Under the pieces are notes generated by a model, which was given only the letters and a program-made list of their open reading frames with translations, was not told the DNA's origin and made no database searches. A stretch of DNA of 64,000 nucleotides from Fusibacter bizertensis. Lineage in GTDB: Bacteria; Bacillota; Clostridia; Peptostreptococcales; Acidaminobacteraceae. The DNA is taken from contig NZ_JARYZI010000002.1 in assembly GCF_029914245.1 (NCBI RefSeq), positions 62,001 to 126,000 on the forward strand, read 5' to 3'. The first letter of the stretch is position 1. Each line of letters starts with the position of its first letter. A program made the position numbers and the translations under genes. Shown here piece after piece: positions 18,057 through 26,566 of the stretch.

Positions 18057-18431
18057 ATGTCATCTTTAACTGATCTTTTTAAATTGTTATCAGATGAAAC
18101 CCGACTAAGAATTCTTATGCTATTAAGCAAAGAACCACTTTGTGTTTGTGAACTTAGTGGTGTTTTAGAGACTTCTCAGCCCAAGATCTCAAAAAGTTTA
18201 GCAAAATTGAGAGATTTAAAAATCGTATCCGATGAAAGAAAAGAAAAATTTGTCTTTTACTCGCTTCGTCAAGATAACGAAATGCTAAATCACATCTTAG
18301 AAAATATCACTCTACATCTATCAGACTACCCCACTCTAACAGAAGATGTGACGCGATTAAGCCACAAGGATCAATATCTAACACTTTGCACTATATCGAC
18401 TGAACCAATTGAAGGTGGTGACCAAATATGA
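18057..18431 (+). CDS. ArsR-family metal(loid)-responsive repressor
   Basis: Small winged-helix repressor, 124 residues from the ATG at 18057, which has GGAGG 4 nt upstream; nine in-frame codons before it lie in the operator and are not needed. The motif PLCVCEL matches the arsenite-binding ELCVC site of ArsR proteins, and a further cysteine occurs near the C terminus (TLCTIS). The recognition helix is TSQPKISKSLAKLR. Its stop overlaps the permease start in an ATGA, so both are translated together. It probably represses the operon until As(III) or a related thiophilic ligand binds. Confidence 0.88.
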   Translation: MSSLTDLFKLLSDETRLRILMLLSKEPLCVCELSGVLETSQPKISKSLAKLRDLKIVSDERKEKFVFYSLRQDNEMLNHILENITLHLSDYPTLTEDVTRLSHKDQYLTLCTISTEPIEGGDQI

Positions 18432-19432
18432 TTATTTTTAGTTGGATGAACGATCAATTGCTTAAAATGTTGTGGCTTTCAGATGGTGTAAAATGGGTTG
18501 TAGAAAAGCTCTTTGGTTTAGATGTTCAAAGCCGTCTAGGTGGAAGTATTCACTTTTTTATGTATGACGTTATAAAGATCTTCATACTTTTATCTATTCT
18601 TATCTTTACGGTTTCATTTATTCAAAGTTATTTTCCACCCGAGAGGACACGTAAACTACTGGGAAATGTCAATGGAATTACTGCAAATATACTTGGAGCA
18701 TTATTAGGTACACTGACCCCATTTTGCTCTTGTTCTTCCATTCCTCTCTTTATAGGTTTTACAAGTGCAGGTTTACCAATTGGCGTTACTTTCTCTTTTC
18801 TAATTTCATCTCCACTGGTGGATTTAGCATCAGTATTGCTTTTAGCAAGTATATTTAATTGGAAGATCGCCATCGCTTATGTCATCGTCGGTCTGATACT
18901 AGCAGTTACCGCTGGAACAATCATCAGTAAAGCAAAACTTGAGAAATATGTAGAATCTTTTGTCTATGGCGCCGGGAGCATGGAATACACGCCTGAAACA
19001 CTAACGTCAAAAGACCGCATCACTTTTGCTAAGGAACAAGTACTGGATATTGTAAAAAAAGTCTGGTTATATATTTTAATAGGTGTTGGTATTGGTGCGC
19101 TTATACACAACTGGATTCCGCAAAATGTGATTACAGCTCTACTTGGTGATGATAAATGGTATTCTGTACCACTTGCAACAATTGTTGGCGTCCCTATGTA
19201 TGCCGATATATTTGGTACACTTCCAATCGCAGAAGCACTGGTTCTAAAAGGTGTAGGAATTGGAACTGCACTAGCGTTTATGATGGCTGTAACAGCACTT
19301 TCACTCCCATCTATGATTTTACTCAAAAAAGTTGTTAAGACTAAACTTCTCGTTATATTTGCAGGCATCGTAACTTTTGGGATATTGATCATTGGGTATC
19401 TATTCAACATGTTCGGCTATTTACTCATGTAA
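18428..19432 (+). CDS. DUF318/ArsP-like permease
   Basis: Polytopic membrane protein of 334 residues with about eight hydrophobic segments in two halves. The conserved TPFCSCSSIPLF motif around residue 98 is the hallmark of the permease family that includes the organoarsenical exporter ArsP; the second half has GVPMYADIFGTLPIAEAL. The gene sits between an arsR repressor and a redox-disulfide protein, the usual setting for this family. Export of methylarsenite or a related thiol-reactive species is an inference from family and context. The cysteine pair could bind the substrate. Confidence 0.85.
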   Translation: MIIFSWMNDQLLKMLWLSDGVKWVVEKLFGLDVQSRLGGSIHFFMYDVIKIFILLSILIFTVSFIQSYFPPERTRKLLGNVNGITANILGALLGTLTPFCSCSSIPLFIGFTSAGLPIGVTFSFLISSPLVDLASVLLLASIFNWKIAIAYVIVGLILAVTAGTIISKAKLEKYVESFVYGAGSMEYTPETLTSKDRITFAKEQVLDIVKKVWLYILIGVGIGALIHNWIPQNVITALLGDDKWYSVPLATIVGVPMYADIFGTLPIAEALVLKGVGIGTALAFMMAVTALSLPSMILLKKVVKTKLLVIFAGIVTFGILIIGYLFNMFGYLLM

Positions 19433-19481
19433 TTTGAGTAGTAAATATATAGCACTTATATCATTAAAATTGGAGGATTAT

Positions 19482-19712
19482 ATGCATATTAAAGTTTTAG
19501 GATCAGGTTGTGACAAATGCAAGAAACTAGAAGCCAATGTTAAAGAAGCGGTGTCAGCACTAGGTATCGAAGCAACTATAGAAAAAGTAGAGGATTTCAA
19601 GGCAATTATGGCTTATGGTGTGATGCAAACACCTGCTCTTGTTATCGATGAAAAGGTGAAATCTGTAGGTAAAATTTTAAGCGTCGAAGATGTTAAAAAA
19701 CAACTTGTTTAA
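19482..19712 (+). CDS. Small redox-active disulfide protein (thioredoxin-like, MTH895/TM0996 type)
   Basis: A 76-residue thioredoxin-fold protein starting at 19482 (GGAGG 5 nt upstream). The active site is CDKC at residues 10-13 (GSGCDKCKKLE), with the cis-proline loop MQTPALVID about residue 50. Proteins of this family are commonly encoded next to DUF318 permeases and arsR genes. It may keep the permease cysteines reduced or handle the substrate; neither is proven. An earlier in-frame ATG lies within the permease gene and has no SD. Confidence 0.85.
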   Translation: MHIKVLGSGCDKCKKLEANVKEAVSALGIEATIEKVEDFKAIMAYGVMQTPALVIDEKVKSVGKILSVEDVKKQLV

Positions 19713-19754
19713 TATAGATTAGGCGCGGTACTGACTATTCGTCTGTATATACTG

Positions 19755-19787
19755 AAACAGAGCCATTTAGGCTCTGTTTATTTTTTT
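19755..19787 (+). terminator. Terminator of the arsR-permease operon
   Basis: AAACAGAGCC and GGCTCTGTTT form a 10-bp stem, 5-nt loop, followed by ATTTTTTT. Confidence 0.92.
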
Positions 19788-19807
19788 GTCATAATAGGTA
19801 TTAAGGA

Positions 19808-19836
19808 TTGATTTTTATTTCGATTGCCTACATAAT
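19808..19836 (+). promoter_or_regulatory. Promoter of the MATE gene
   Basis: TTGATT, 17-bp spacer, CATAAT. The start would fall near 19843. Confidence 0.55.
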
Positions 19837-19858
19837 ATGTATGACAACCTTTACTTAA

Positions 19859-19876
19859 CATATGCGCTTACATATG
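19859..19876 (+). promoter_or_regulatory. CATATG-N6-CATATG repeat in the MATE leader
   Basis: Same hexamer as in the arsR operator and in a similar position downstream of the predicted start. It may be a second ArsR site; spacing differs (12 versus 8 bp). Confidence 0.3.
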
Positions 19877-19907
19877 AAAATTACTTTTATATAAATTTGG
19901 AGGACCC

Positions 19908-21266
19908 GTGGTTTCACTAAGCTATAAAAAAAATACTGCATTTTACAAAATGCTTTTTACAATTTCCATACCTATTGTGATTCAAAACTTAATTTCTTCA
20001 TCTCTTAACCTCGTTGACAATGTAATGATCGGACAACTTGGTGAGACTTTAATTGCTTCAACAGGACTAGCTAATCAAATCTTTTTTATAATGACTCTGA
20101 TTCTCTTCGGTGGCAACAGCGGTATCAGTATCTATATCGCACAATTTTGGGGCAAAAAAGAAACCGATAAGATCAAGTCAGTGCTTTCACTTGGATTAAT
20201 TTTTGCACTATTTGTTTCACTTATTTTCTTTATGGTAGGGTTTTTCTTTCCCTCTCAGGTACTAGGCCTGATGTCGCAAGACCCTGAAGTTGTAAAATAT
20301 GGCACACAATATATCCAAATCGTAAGTATAAGCTATATCATCACTGCAATTAGCTTCACATTTGGTTTTTCATCAAGAAGTGTAGGCAATCCTAAACTTC
20401 CCATGAAAGCAAGTGTGATCTCACTTTTAATTAATACTGGACTTAATTACGTCTTAATATTTGGTCATCTTGGATTTGAGTCGATGGGTATAAGAGGCGC
20501 TGCAATTGCCACTTTAATTGCGAGAGTCGTCGAACTAATCATTATCTTGTCTGGAATTTATAGAACCATGCCGGTACTTGCTATTTCTATAAAGAATTTC
20601 TTTACTATTGAAAAAGAAATTGTTAAAAAAGTTGGAAAAACAGCTCTTCCGGTTATTTTTAACGAAGCATTTTGGTCTTTGGGCATGACTGTGTATGCAC
20701 TTGTCTATGCTCGAATTGGTACAGAAGCAGTTGCAGCAGTTATGATCACCAATACTGTAAACAGTATCTTTATGGTCGTTGGTTTTGGTTTAGGTAATGC
20801 CTCCTCTGTCATGTTAGGTAACACACTTGGTGCTGGAGAGATTCCAAAGGCAATAGAATACAACAAGCGTTTTCTTGCACTTAGCATCCTTTGTGGAATC
20901 GTCATAGGACTTGCAATAACATTAACCGCTCCTTTAATTGTAAAAAATCTATACAACTTAACTGAAGAATCTTATGCGCTTACAATTCATACGCTTAAAG
21001 TTTTAGCACTTTTTATGTCCTTTAAGTTTTACAACACAATCATCATCATCGGTACACTTAGAAGTGGTGGCGACACACTTTATTCCATGTTGCTGGAAAT
21101 CACATGCGTCTGGTTAATCGGCGTGCCACTCGCTTTTATTGGCGCATTTGTTTTAAAGCTTCCTGTATATTACGTTGTAGCACTTGTCAATATCGAAGAA
21201 ATCGTGAAATTATTTTTAGGTTTGCCAAGATTATTGTCTAACAAATGGGCTAAACGTCTTGTCTAG
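19908..21266 (+). CDS. MATE-family efflux protein
   Basis: Na+- or H+-coupled multidrug exporter of 452 residues with about twelve hydrophobic segments in two related halves (family features such as NLVDNVMIGQLG near the N terminus and the second-half counterpart AVAAVMITNTVNS). The start is a GTG at 19908, with GGAGG 4 nt upstream; the next ATG is 14 codons in and would remove the amphipathic N terminus. The gene is monocistronic and converges on the thioesterase gene, their stop codons overlapping by a few bases. Substrate unknown. Confidence 0.92.
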   Translation: MVSLSYKKNTAFYKMLFTISIPIVIQNLISSSLNLVDNVMIGQLGETLIASTGLANQIFFIMTLILFGGNSGISIYIAQFWGKKETDKIKSVLSLGLIFALFVSLIFFMVGFFFPSQVLGLMSQDPEVVKYGTQYIQIVSISYIITAISFTFGFSSRSVGNPKLPMKASVISLLINTGLNYVLIFGHLGFESMGIRGAAIATLIARVVELIIILSGIYRTMPVLAISIKNFFTIEKEIVKKVGKTALPVIFNEAFWSLGMTVYALVYARIGTEAVAAVMITNTVNSIFMVVGFGLGNASSVMLGNTLGAGEIPKAIEYNKRFLALSILCGIVIGLAITLTAPLIVKNLYNLTEESYALTIHTLKVLALFMSFKFYNTIIIIGTLRSGGDTLYSMLLEITCVWLIGVPLAFIGAFVLKLPVYYVVALVNIEEIVKLFLGLPRLLSNKWAKRLV

Positions 21267-22009
21267 TCTACTTTCGTCCATACAAATTCAACTTGGACAC
21301 AACTTTGATTTTCCTCATTAAGAATATGATGTTGAGAAACTGCTCCTGTAGCAGTTTCTTTTTTTATAGTTTCTATGAACACTGACTGTTTTTCAAACAC
21401 TTCTTTTTTAAATGCTACCTTCAAATCGATCAATTGAAACTGATCTAAAAAATCACTCCCAAGTGCATCAAGTGCCCATCTAATATAAGTGACATTGTTA
21501 ACATGCTTATTAACATCTATATCTGTATACACAGCAACTCGCTGAGTTTTCTCCATTGAAGTCTGTTCTAAACTTTGGAAAGTTAGTTTTTCTGGCTTAT
21601 TGGTGTGCTCATCAACACCAAAAACTTCATTTAAAACTTTAGGGATATTAACTTGCTTCCTATGTTCTGGATCAATATAAGCCCATTTGCTGATCCCACT
21701 TCCTATTTGCTTTCCATTCTCATCTACTATTTCATATCGCCTATATGCTATAAATTTTCTGAAATATGTCGGTTCAGTTTTTACGATTACATCACCAGCA
21801 AGTTTTGGCATCTCATCAAATGTGATTTTCCATTCTACAATCACCCAAAGCCCTGGTAATACGTCAGTTGAAAGTTCTTTTGTCATCGTTTCAAAATGAA
21901 TTGTAGATATATCTTGTAAGAAGTTCATCATCGTCGTCGGTTTCAGTTTATAGTTTTTATCGAAGTCAAAGTAATTGAGTTGATACCTTCTGTTAAATAA
22001 TACGCCCAT
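21263..22009 (-). CDS. Acyl-ACP thioesterase (FatA/FatB family)
   Basis: Double hot-dog thioesterase of 248 residues that releases free fatty acids from acyl-ACP. The first hot-dog begins FNRRYQLNYFDFD; the second carries the family signature DVNKHVNNVTYIRW with the catalytic asparagine/histidine region. I start it at the ATG 22009, with AGGAGG 7 nt upstream. The open frame extends 39 codons further but crosses the divergent uracil permease promoter. Bacterial members occur in Clostridia and lactic bacteria. What the released fatty acids are used for is not indicated by the neighbours. Confidence 0.9.
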   Translation of the reverse strand: MGVLFNRRYQLNYFDFDKNYKLKPTTMMNFLQDISTIHFETMTKELSTDVLPGLWVIVEWKITFDEMPKLAGDVIVKTEPTYFRKFIAYRRYEIVDENGKQIGSGISKWAYIDPEHRKQVNIPKVLNEVFGVDEHTNKPEKLTFQSLEQTSMEKTQRVAVYTDIDVNKHVNNVTYIRWALDALGSDFLDQFQLIDLKVAFKKEVFEKQSVFIETIKKETATGAVSQHHILNEENQSCVQVEFVWTKVD

Positions 22010-22097
22010 GAATAGGCCTCCTATTGAATGTATGATGTATACATTATATAATAAGAAACTACTCAATAAAAGTTGATAATATAAAACTAATTTCAAG

Positions 22098-22126
22098 TTG
22101 CTTTTAAGCTTTAGATGTGTTATCAT
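22098..22126 (+). promoter_or_regulatory. Promoter of the uracil permease gene
   Basis: TTGCTT, 17-bp spacer, TATCAT; about 30 nt before the PyrR-like leader. Confidence 0.5.
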
Positions 22127-22156
22127 CTTTAAGAACTAAATAAAGCTTTTTAATTT

Positions 22157-22218
22157 GGTCCAGAGAGGCTAAGAAGAGAAGATTAAGGTCTTCTCCCAAG
22201 AAAAAGAAAAAAGGGAGG
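22157..22218 (+). promoter_or_regulatory. PyrR-binding leader with SD-sequestering hairpin
   Basis: GGTCCAGAGAGGCT at 22157-22170 matches the PyrR-binding loop consensus. A 7-bp hairpin (GAGAAGA with TCTTCTC, 22176-22195) follows. CTCCC at 22193-22197 can instead pair with GGGAG of the ribosome binding site at 22213. There is no conventional terminator with a strong stem, so control of translation initiation is as likely as transcription attenuation. Confidence 0.7.
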
Positions 22219-22225
22219 TTTTTTT

Positions 22226-23470
22226 ATGTCTACAAATAGCTATGCAAGCAATGTTTCAACACTTAAAGATGTTAAAAGTTTCGTATTAGGGTTTCAACAT
22301 CTTATCGCAATGTTCGGTGCTACGGTGCTCGTTCCAATCCTTACAGGTCTCAATCCATCAGTTGCACTTTTCAGCGCTGGTGTTGGTACTCTTATTTTTC
22401 ACTTCTGTACAGAATTCAAAGTTCCTGTTTTCTTAGGTTCATCATTTGCATTTATTCCACTTATAATTCAAGTAAAAGATATGTATTCCGGTGATTTGGC
22501 TTATGCTCAAGGTGGTATAGTCGTTGCGGGATTTATTTATGTGCTCTTATCACTCTTAGTAAAAGCAGTTGGTGTTTCTAAGATCAAAAAATTCTTACCA
22601 CCACATGTTGTTGGACCGATGATTATCGTAATCGGACTTAACTTATTACCTGTAGCAGTAAATATGGCTTCTTCAAATTATTTAGTAGCAATCATTACGC
22701 TTGGCGTGGCGCTTTCAACTAACTTACTAGGCAAAGGGTTTATCAAACAACTGTCAATCTTAATAGGTGTTGTAACAGGTTACATCGCATCAGCAATGTT
22801 TGGAATATTAGATGTCTCTGGCATCCAAAGTGCAGCATACCTTGCAATTCCAGCCTTTACACTCCCAAAATTCAGCGTTGAAGCAATTTTAATCATTGCA
22901 CCAGTTGTACTAGCAGTTTTCATGGAGCACGTTGGTGATGTCACTACAAACGGCGCAGTTGTGGGAAAAAACTTTGTAGAAGATCCAGGTCTAAACAGAA
23001 CACTTTTAGGAGATGGACTTGCTACAATGTTCGCTGGATTCATCGGTGGACCAGCTAATACAACTTACGGAGAGAACACAGGTGTTCTTGCACTTACTAA
23101 AAACTACAATCCAGCTATTCTTCGCATCACTGCAGGATTTGCAATTGTCTTAGCTCTTGTTGGAAAACTAGGTGCAACACTTTCTTCAATCCCAACTTCG
23201 GTTATGGGTGGCATCAGCGTGATGCTGTTCTCAATGATCGCATACATTGGCGTGAAGAACATTAAAGACAACAACGTAAAAATGAACGCTAAAAATGTTG
23301 TAGTGATGATTACTATCCTATTTATCGGTTTAGCGCCATCTTACCTTCCAAGTTTAAGCATGGCATTACCAGTTCCTGGAACAAGCGTTGCTTTATCAGG
23401 ACTTAGCTTAGCTGCTTTAGTGGGTGTTATCTTAAATGCAATTATCAATGCTTTTTCAAAAGAAGCCTAG
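22226..23470 (+). CDS. uraA: Uracil permease (NCS2 family)
   Basis: Proton-coupled uracil importer, 414 residues and about 14 hydrophobic segments. Family marks include [14 protein letters not shown] at the N terminus, the glutamate in [11 protein letters not shown], and [18 protein letters not shown] with the substrate-site glutamate. GGGAGG lies 7 nt before the ATG. The PyrR-type leader indicates repression when UMP is plentiful, which fits a pyrimidine salvage transporter; pyr biosynthetic genes are not in the window. The symbol pyrP is also used. Confidence 0.95.
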   Translation: MSTNSYASNVSTLKDVKSFVLGFQHLIAMFGATVLVPILTGLNPSVALFSAGVGTLIFHFCTEFKVPVFLGSSFAFIPLIIQVKDMYSGDLAYAQGGIVVAGFIYVLLSLLVKAVGVSKIKKFLPPHVVGPMIIVIGLNLLPVAVNMASSNYLVAIITLGVALSTNLLGKGFIKQLSILIGVVTGYIASAMFGILDVSGIQSAAYLAIPAFTLPKFSVEAILIIAPVVLAVFMEHVGDVTTNGAVVGKNFVEDPGLNRTLLGDGLATMFAGFIGGPANTTYGENTGVLALTKNYNPAILRITAGFAIVLALVGKLGATLSSIPTSVMGGISVMLFSMIAYIGVKNIKDNNVKMNAKNVVVMITILFIGLAPSYLPSLSMALPVPGTSVALSGLSLAALVGVILNAIINAFSKEA

Positions 23471-23511
23471 TTCACTTAAACAAGGACCAGTTTTAATATA
23501 ACTTATAAATC

Positions 23512-23560
23512 AAAAGAGACGATCAAAGATGTAAACTCATCTTAGTTCGTCTCCTTTTTT
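23512..23560. terminator. Bidirectional terminator between uraA and the MocR gene
   Basis: GAGACGA and TCGTCTC with an inner AAGATG/CATCTT stem, flanked by an A run on the left and T6 on the right, so it can serve both converging genes. Confidence 0.88.
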
Positions 23561-24956
23561 ATGCATTTACTTTTAATCTATGCGCAATTTCACCAATAGT
23601 ATCAACAACTTTAATCATTTCTTCATCTGGCACACCACTATATGAAAAGACAATGATATTTCCTTCTTTATAGCCGGCTATTGCTTCAAGGGAAATCCCC
23701 ATTTCTACACATGCGGTAATTAGTTTTCCCACATCAACACCTTTATCCAATGAGAGTGTTACATGCAGACCCGATCCTTTCCCAATTAGCGTTACTTCGT
23801 TATATTCACAGCATTTAAAAGCCTCTATTAGCATTTGATTTTTCTTACCATATATCTTACGAATTCGCCTAATATGCCTTTCAAATGCACCTTCTGACAT
23901 ATAACTTGCCAAAGCAAGCTGTTCAATCTTAGATACTGACTGAGAATATCTCGGTAACAACTGATTGAAAATCTCTGTTAATGATTCTGGTACAATCATA
24001 AAACTAATTCGAAGGGCCGGAATTAAAAGTTTTGAAAAAGAACCTACATAGATCACATGCTCTCCGCCTCTTAATCCCTGCAATGCAGGTACCGGTATGC
24101 CTTCATATCTAAGAAGACTATCATAATCATCTTCAATGATATAGCCGTTATTTTTATATGCCCAGTCTAATAATTGAAGTCTTTTTTTAATCCCCATTAC
24201 ACTTCCAGTTGGATATTGATGCGATGGAGATACATATACAAGTTTAGATTTAGACGTCTCTAAGAGTTTAATATCAATGCCATCATCTTGTAACGGTATT
24301 TTTTTCATTTGATATCCATAGTCTTCAAAGATATACATCCCTTTTGAAAAACCTGGATGTTCAAATGCAATACGGCTTTCAACGGTTCTAAAAGCAGCAG
24401 CAATCAAACCAAACAAATATTGGATGCCAGCACCGATTACAATTTGATCGGGTTTACATATTACCCCTCTAGACTGCCTTACAAATCTAGCAATTTCATC
24501 GCGCAACTCAAATTCCCCTTTTACATCCCCATAACTGAGTAAAGACTGCGTTTCATATTCTAGCACCCTATTAACGGCTTTTTTCCACTCTCCAAAATTG
24601 AAAGCACTTTCTTCAGTACCATCGCTATTATATGGCCTCCGAACTTGACTCTTCCCTTTAACGGTCGATGTCCTAAGTATATTATGTCTTAATTGCGCGA
24701 GCTCATGTGAATCAAATGCCATCACATAATAGCCACTCTTATTTCTACTTTCAATATAACCTTCTAATAACAATTGATTATATGCATTTTCTATAGTTGC
24801 CTTACTAATTTTTAACGTCTGAGATAACATTCTAACTGAAGGCAATTTTTCATTGTTTTTAAAATTACCCAATTCAATCTCTCGTTTTATATGTTCATAC
24901 AACTGCTTATACTTAGGTGCTTTTGATTGACCAAAATCAAGAATAATCCCTATCAT
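23559..24956 (-). CDS. MocR/PdxR-type transcriptional regulator
   Basis: Chimeric regulator of 465 residues: an N-terminal GntR winged helix (NEKLPSVRMLSQTLKISKAT) joined to a catalytically repurposed class-I aminotransferase domain. The PLP-binding lysine is visible in GSFSKLLIPALRIS, so PLP is probably its effector. The start at 24956 follows an AGGTGGGG SD; an upstream TTG is within it. It is divergent from an ECF S component, with tandem repeats in the shared promoter region. This fits PdxR-type control of vitamin B6 supply, although other MocR proteins control amine metabolism. Confidence 0.88.
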   Translation of the reverse strand: MIGIILDFGQSKAPKYKQLYEHIKREIELGNFKNNEKLPSVRMLSQTLKISKATIENAYNQLLLEGYIESRNKSGYYVMAFDSHELAQLRHNILRTSTVKGKSQVRRPYNSDGTEESAFNFGEWKKAVNRVLEYETQSLLSYGDVKGEFELRDEIARFVRQSRGVICKPDQIVIGAGIQYLFGLIAAAFRTVESRIAFEHPGFSKGMYIFEDYGYQMKKIPLQDDGIDIKLLETSKSKLVYVSPSHQYPTGSVMGIKKRLQLLDWAYKNNGYIIEDDYDSLLRYEGIPVPALQGLRGGEHVIYVGSFSKLLIPALRISFMIVPESLTEIFNQLLPRYSQSVSKIEQLALASYMSEGAFERHIRRIRKIYGKKNQMLIEAFKCCEYNEVTLIGKGSGLHVTLSLDKGVDVGKLITACVEMGISLEAIAGYKEGNIIVFSYSGVPDEEMIKVVDTIGEIAHRLKVNA

Positions 24957-24975
24957 TCCCCACCTCAACTGACCT

Positions 24976-24995
24976 TATCATTTTGTATCATTCTG
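24976..24995. promoter_or_regulatory. Tandem 10-bp repeat, candidate MocR operator
   Basis: TATCATTTTG and TATCATTCTG are adjacent direct repeats between the divergent MocR and ECF genes. MocR-family proteins such as PdxR and GabR bind direct repeats. Confidence 0.4.
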
Positions 24996-25062
24996 CATCT
25001 ATTAACAGTGTCAATTATATATTAGTATAGTCATGTAAGCAAGCATTTTGGGGAGGAACATT

Positions 25063-25806
25063 ATGAAAAGTAATTTGAGGGCACTTGTATATACTGCCTT
25101 GATGACAGCATTTGTTTTTATTACCACATCCATCATTAAAATTCCCATTCCTTTTACAGACGGTTATATACACGCTGGAGATATGTGTATCTTTATAGCA
25201 GGCATACTACTCGGCCCCTTATATGGTGGATTTGCAGCAGGTGTCGGATCAGCTATGGCAGATTTTCTCGGTGGGTATGGACAGTGGGTTTTACCAACTT
25301 TGATTATTAAGACCATTATGGGTATGATGATTGGCTATTTCGCTAAATCCGATAAAAATGTAAAACCTTTTATCGTTATTGCTATGATGATTTGGGTATC
25401 TTCGTTACTTACATTTTTATACACCATTTGGAACACCTCTATTGATTCTTTAGCTGCTCAAGTTGAAGATTTAGGGACGATAGATCAAGCGTTACAAATC
25501 GTAGGACAGCTAAAAACACAGCTACTGGTTGTGTCTATAGGGATTCCACTGCTGATTATCCTATTAACTTATCTTAAAAAGCGCTATCAAGTGACTATGA
25601 ATCAACTGGTAAGCATGGTTATCGCAGGGATTTGGATGGTACTGGGATACTATATTGCTTCAAGTATAATGTATGGCAGTTTCATCGCTCCTATTTTTAG
25701 CATTCCTTGGAATATAGTACAATTTGGAGTTGGTGCAATTTTAGCTTTTATGGTTGTAGCAGCTTTAGAAAAAGCAAAAATAACGCACGAATCAATATTT
25801 AAATAA
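25063..25806 (+). CDS. ECF transporter S component, possibly for a B6 vitamer
   Basis: Integral membrane protein of 247 residues with about six hydrophobic segments and the S-component features ALMTAFVFITT at the N terminus, GDMCIFIAGILLGPLYGG, and ADFLGGY before a TM helix. The ATG at 25063 has GGGGAGG 6 nt upstream. It needs the shared EcfAA'T module, which is elsewhere. The divergent PLP-sensing MocR regulator suggests pyridoxine or pyridoxal as substrate (PdxU or HmpT-like). That specificity is an inference from position. Confidence 0.85.
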   Translation: MKSNLRALVYTALMTAFVFITTSIIKIPIPFTDGYIHAGDMCIFIAGILLGPLYGGFAAGVGSAMADFLGGYGQWVLPTLIIKTIMGMMIGYFAKSDKNVKPFIVIAMMIWVSSLLTFLYTIWNTSIDSLAAQVEDLGTIDQALQIVGQLKTQLLVVSIGIPLLIILLTYLKKRYQVTMNQLVSMVIAGIWMVLGYYIASSIMYGSFIAPIFSIPWNIVQFGVGAILAFMVVAALEKAKITHESIFK

Positions 25807-25817
25807 TTTAAAATGAA

Positions 25818-25855
25818 GATCACGCTAGCTTAGGTTGTATGGCGTGATTTTTTTT
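25818..25855 (+). terminator. Terminator after the ECF S component gene
   Basis: ATCACGC and GCGTGAT with a 16-nt loop, followed by T7. Confidence 0.85.
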
Positions 25856-25891
25856 GTTATATTAAAGGCATGGACTAAAAAGGAGCTACTC

Positions 25892-26566
25892 ATGGAACGA
25901 ATACTCATCGTAGAAGATGAACATAAAATCTCAAGAATAATAGAACTGCAACTTAAGCATGCAGGTTATGAAACAGATACCGCTTTTGACGGGTCAGAAG
26001 CTATTGTAAAAGTTAGCCTCAATAAATATGCACTTATTTTAATGGATGTGATGATGCCAAAAACTGATGGAATTACGGCATGTAATGCAATCAAAAAAAT
26101 AAATCCAGAAGCTAAAATAATCATGTTAACAGCAAAAGATGATATTCAAGATGTCATCAACGGATTAGATTCTGGAGCTGATGATTATGTGACTAAACCC
26201 TTTGTTTTTGACGAGTTATTAGCTCGAATTAGAGCCAATATCAGGAAAAAGTCAGAGCCTTCAACTTCATCTGATTTATTGTCTTTTGAAGATGTACTTA
26301 TCAATTCTGTTACGTTTGAAGTCACACGCTCTGGAAAACTAATTGAACTGTCTAAAACAGAATTTGATTTGTTGCGTCATTTGATGATCAACAAAGGAAT
26401 CGTTCTTACGAGAGAACAAATTCTAAATAAAGTATGGGGCTATGATTATTATGGTAGTCTCAATATTGTAGACGTTTATATCAAATACCTTAGAGATAAG
26501 ATTGATCGTGATTATGAACGTAAACTAATTCAAACCATAAGAGGACGTGGATACGTTGTACGTTAA
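25892..26566 (+). CDS. OmpR-family response regulator
   Basis: Two-domain DNA-binding regulator, 224 residues. The receiver has VEDEHK at the N terminus, the phospho-acceptor aspartate in LMDVMMPKTDG and lysine in TKPF; the winged helix ends IRGRGYVVR. The start at 25892 has AGGAG 6 nt upstream, and the 19 codons before it overlap the ECF terminator. It overlaps the downstream kinase gene by 20 nt. The target is unknown. Confidence 0.94.
   Translation: MERILIVEDEHKISRIIELQLKHAGYETDTAFDGSEAIVKVSLNKYALILMDVMMPKTDGITACNAIKKINPEAKIIMLTAKDDIQDVINGLDSGADDYVTKPFVFDELLARIRANIRKKSEPSTSSDLLSFEDVLINSVTFEVTRSGKLIELSKTEFDLLRHLMINKGIVLTREQILNKVWGYDYYGSLNIVDVYIKYLRDKIDRDYERKLIQTIRGRGYVVR

Noticed and set aside
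18628-19410. Two minus-strand open frames within the permease gene
   Set aside because: They are shadows of the ArsP-like permease, which has the family motif and a coupled start on the plus strand.
22010-22126. N-terminal extension of the acyl-ACP thioesterase as an extra membrane segment
   Set aside because: The extension is hydrophobic but the SD AGGAGG lies before 22009, and the extension covers the divergent uraA promoter.
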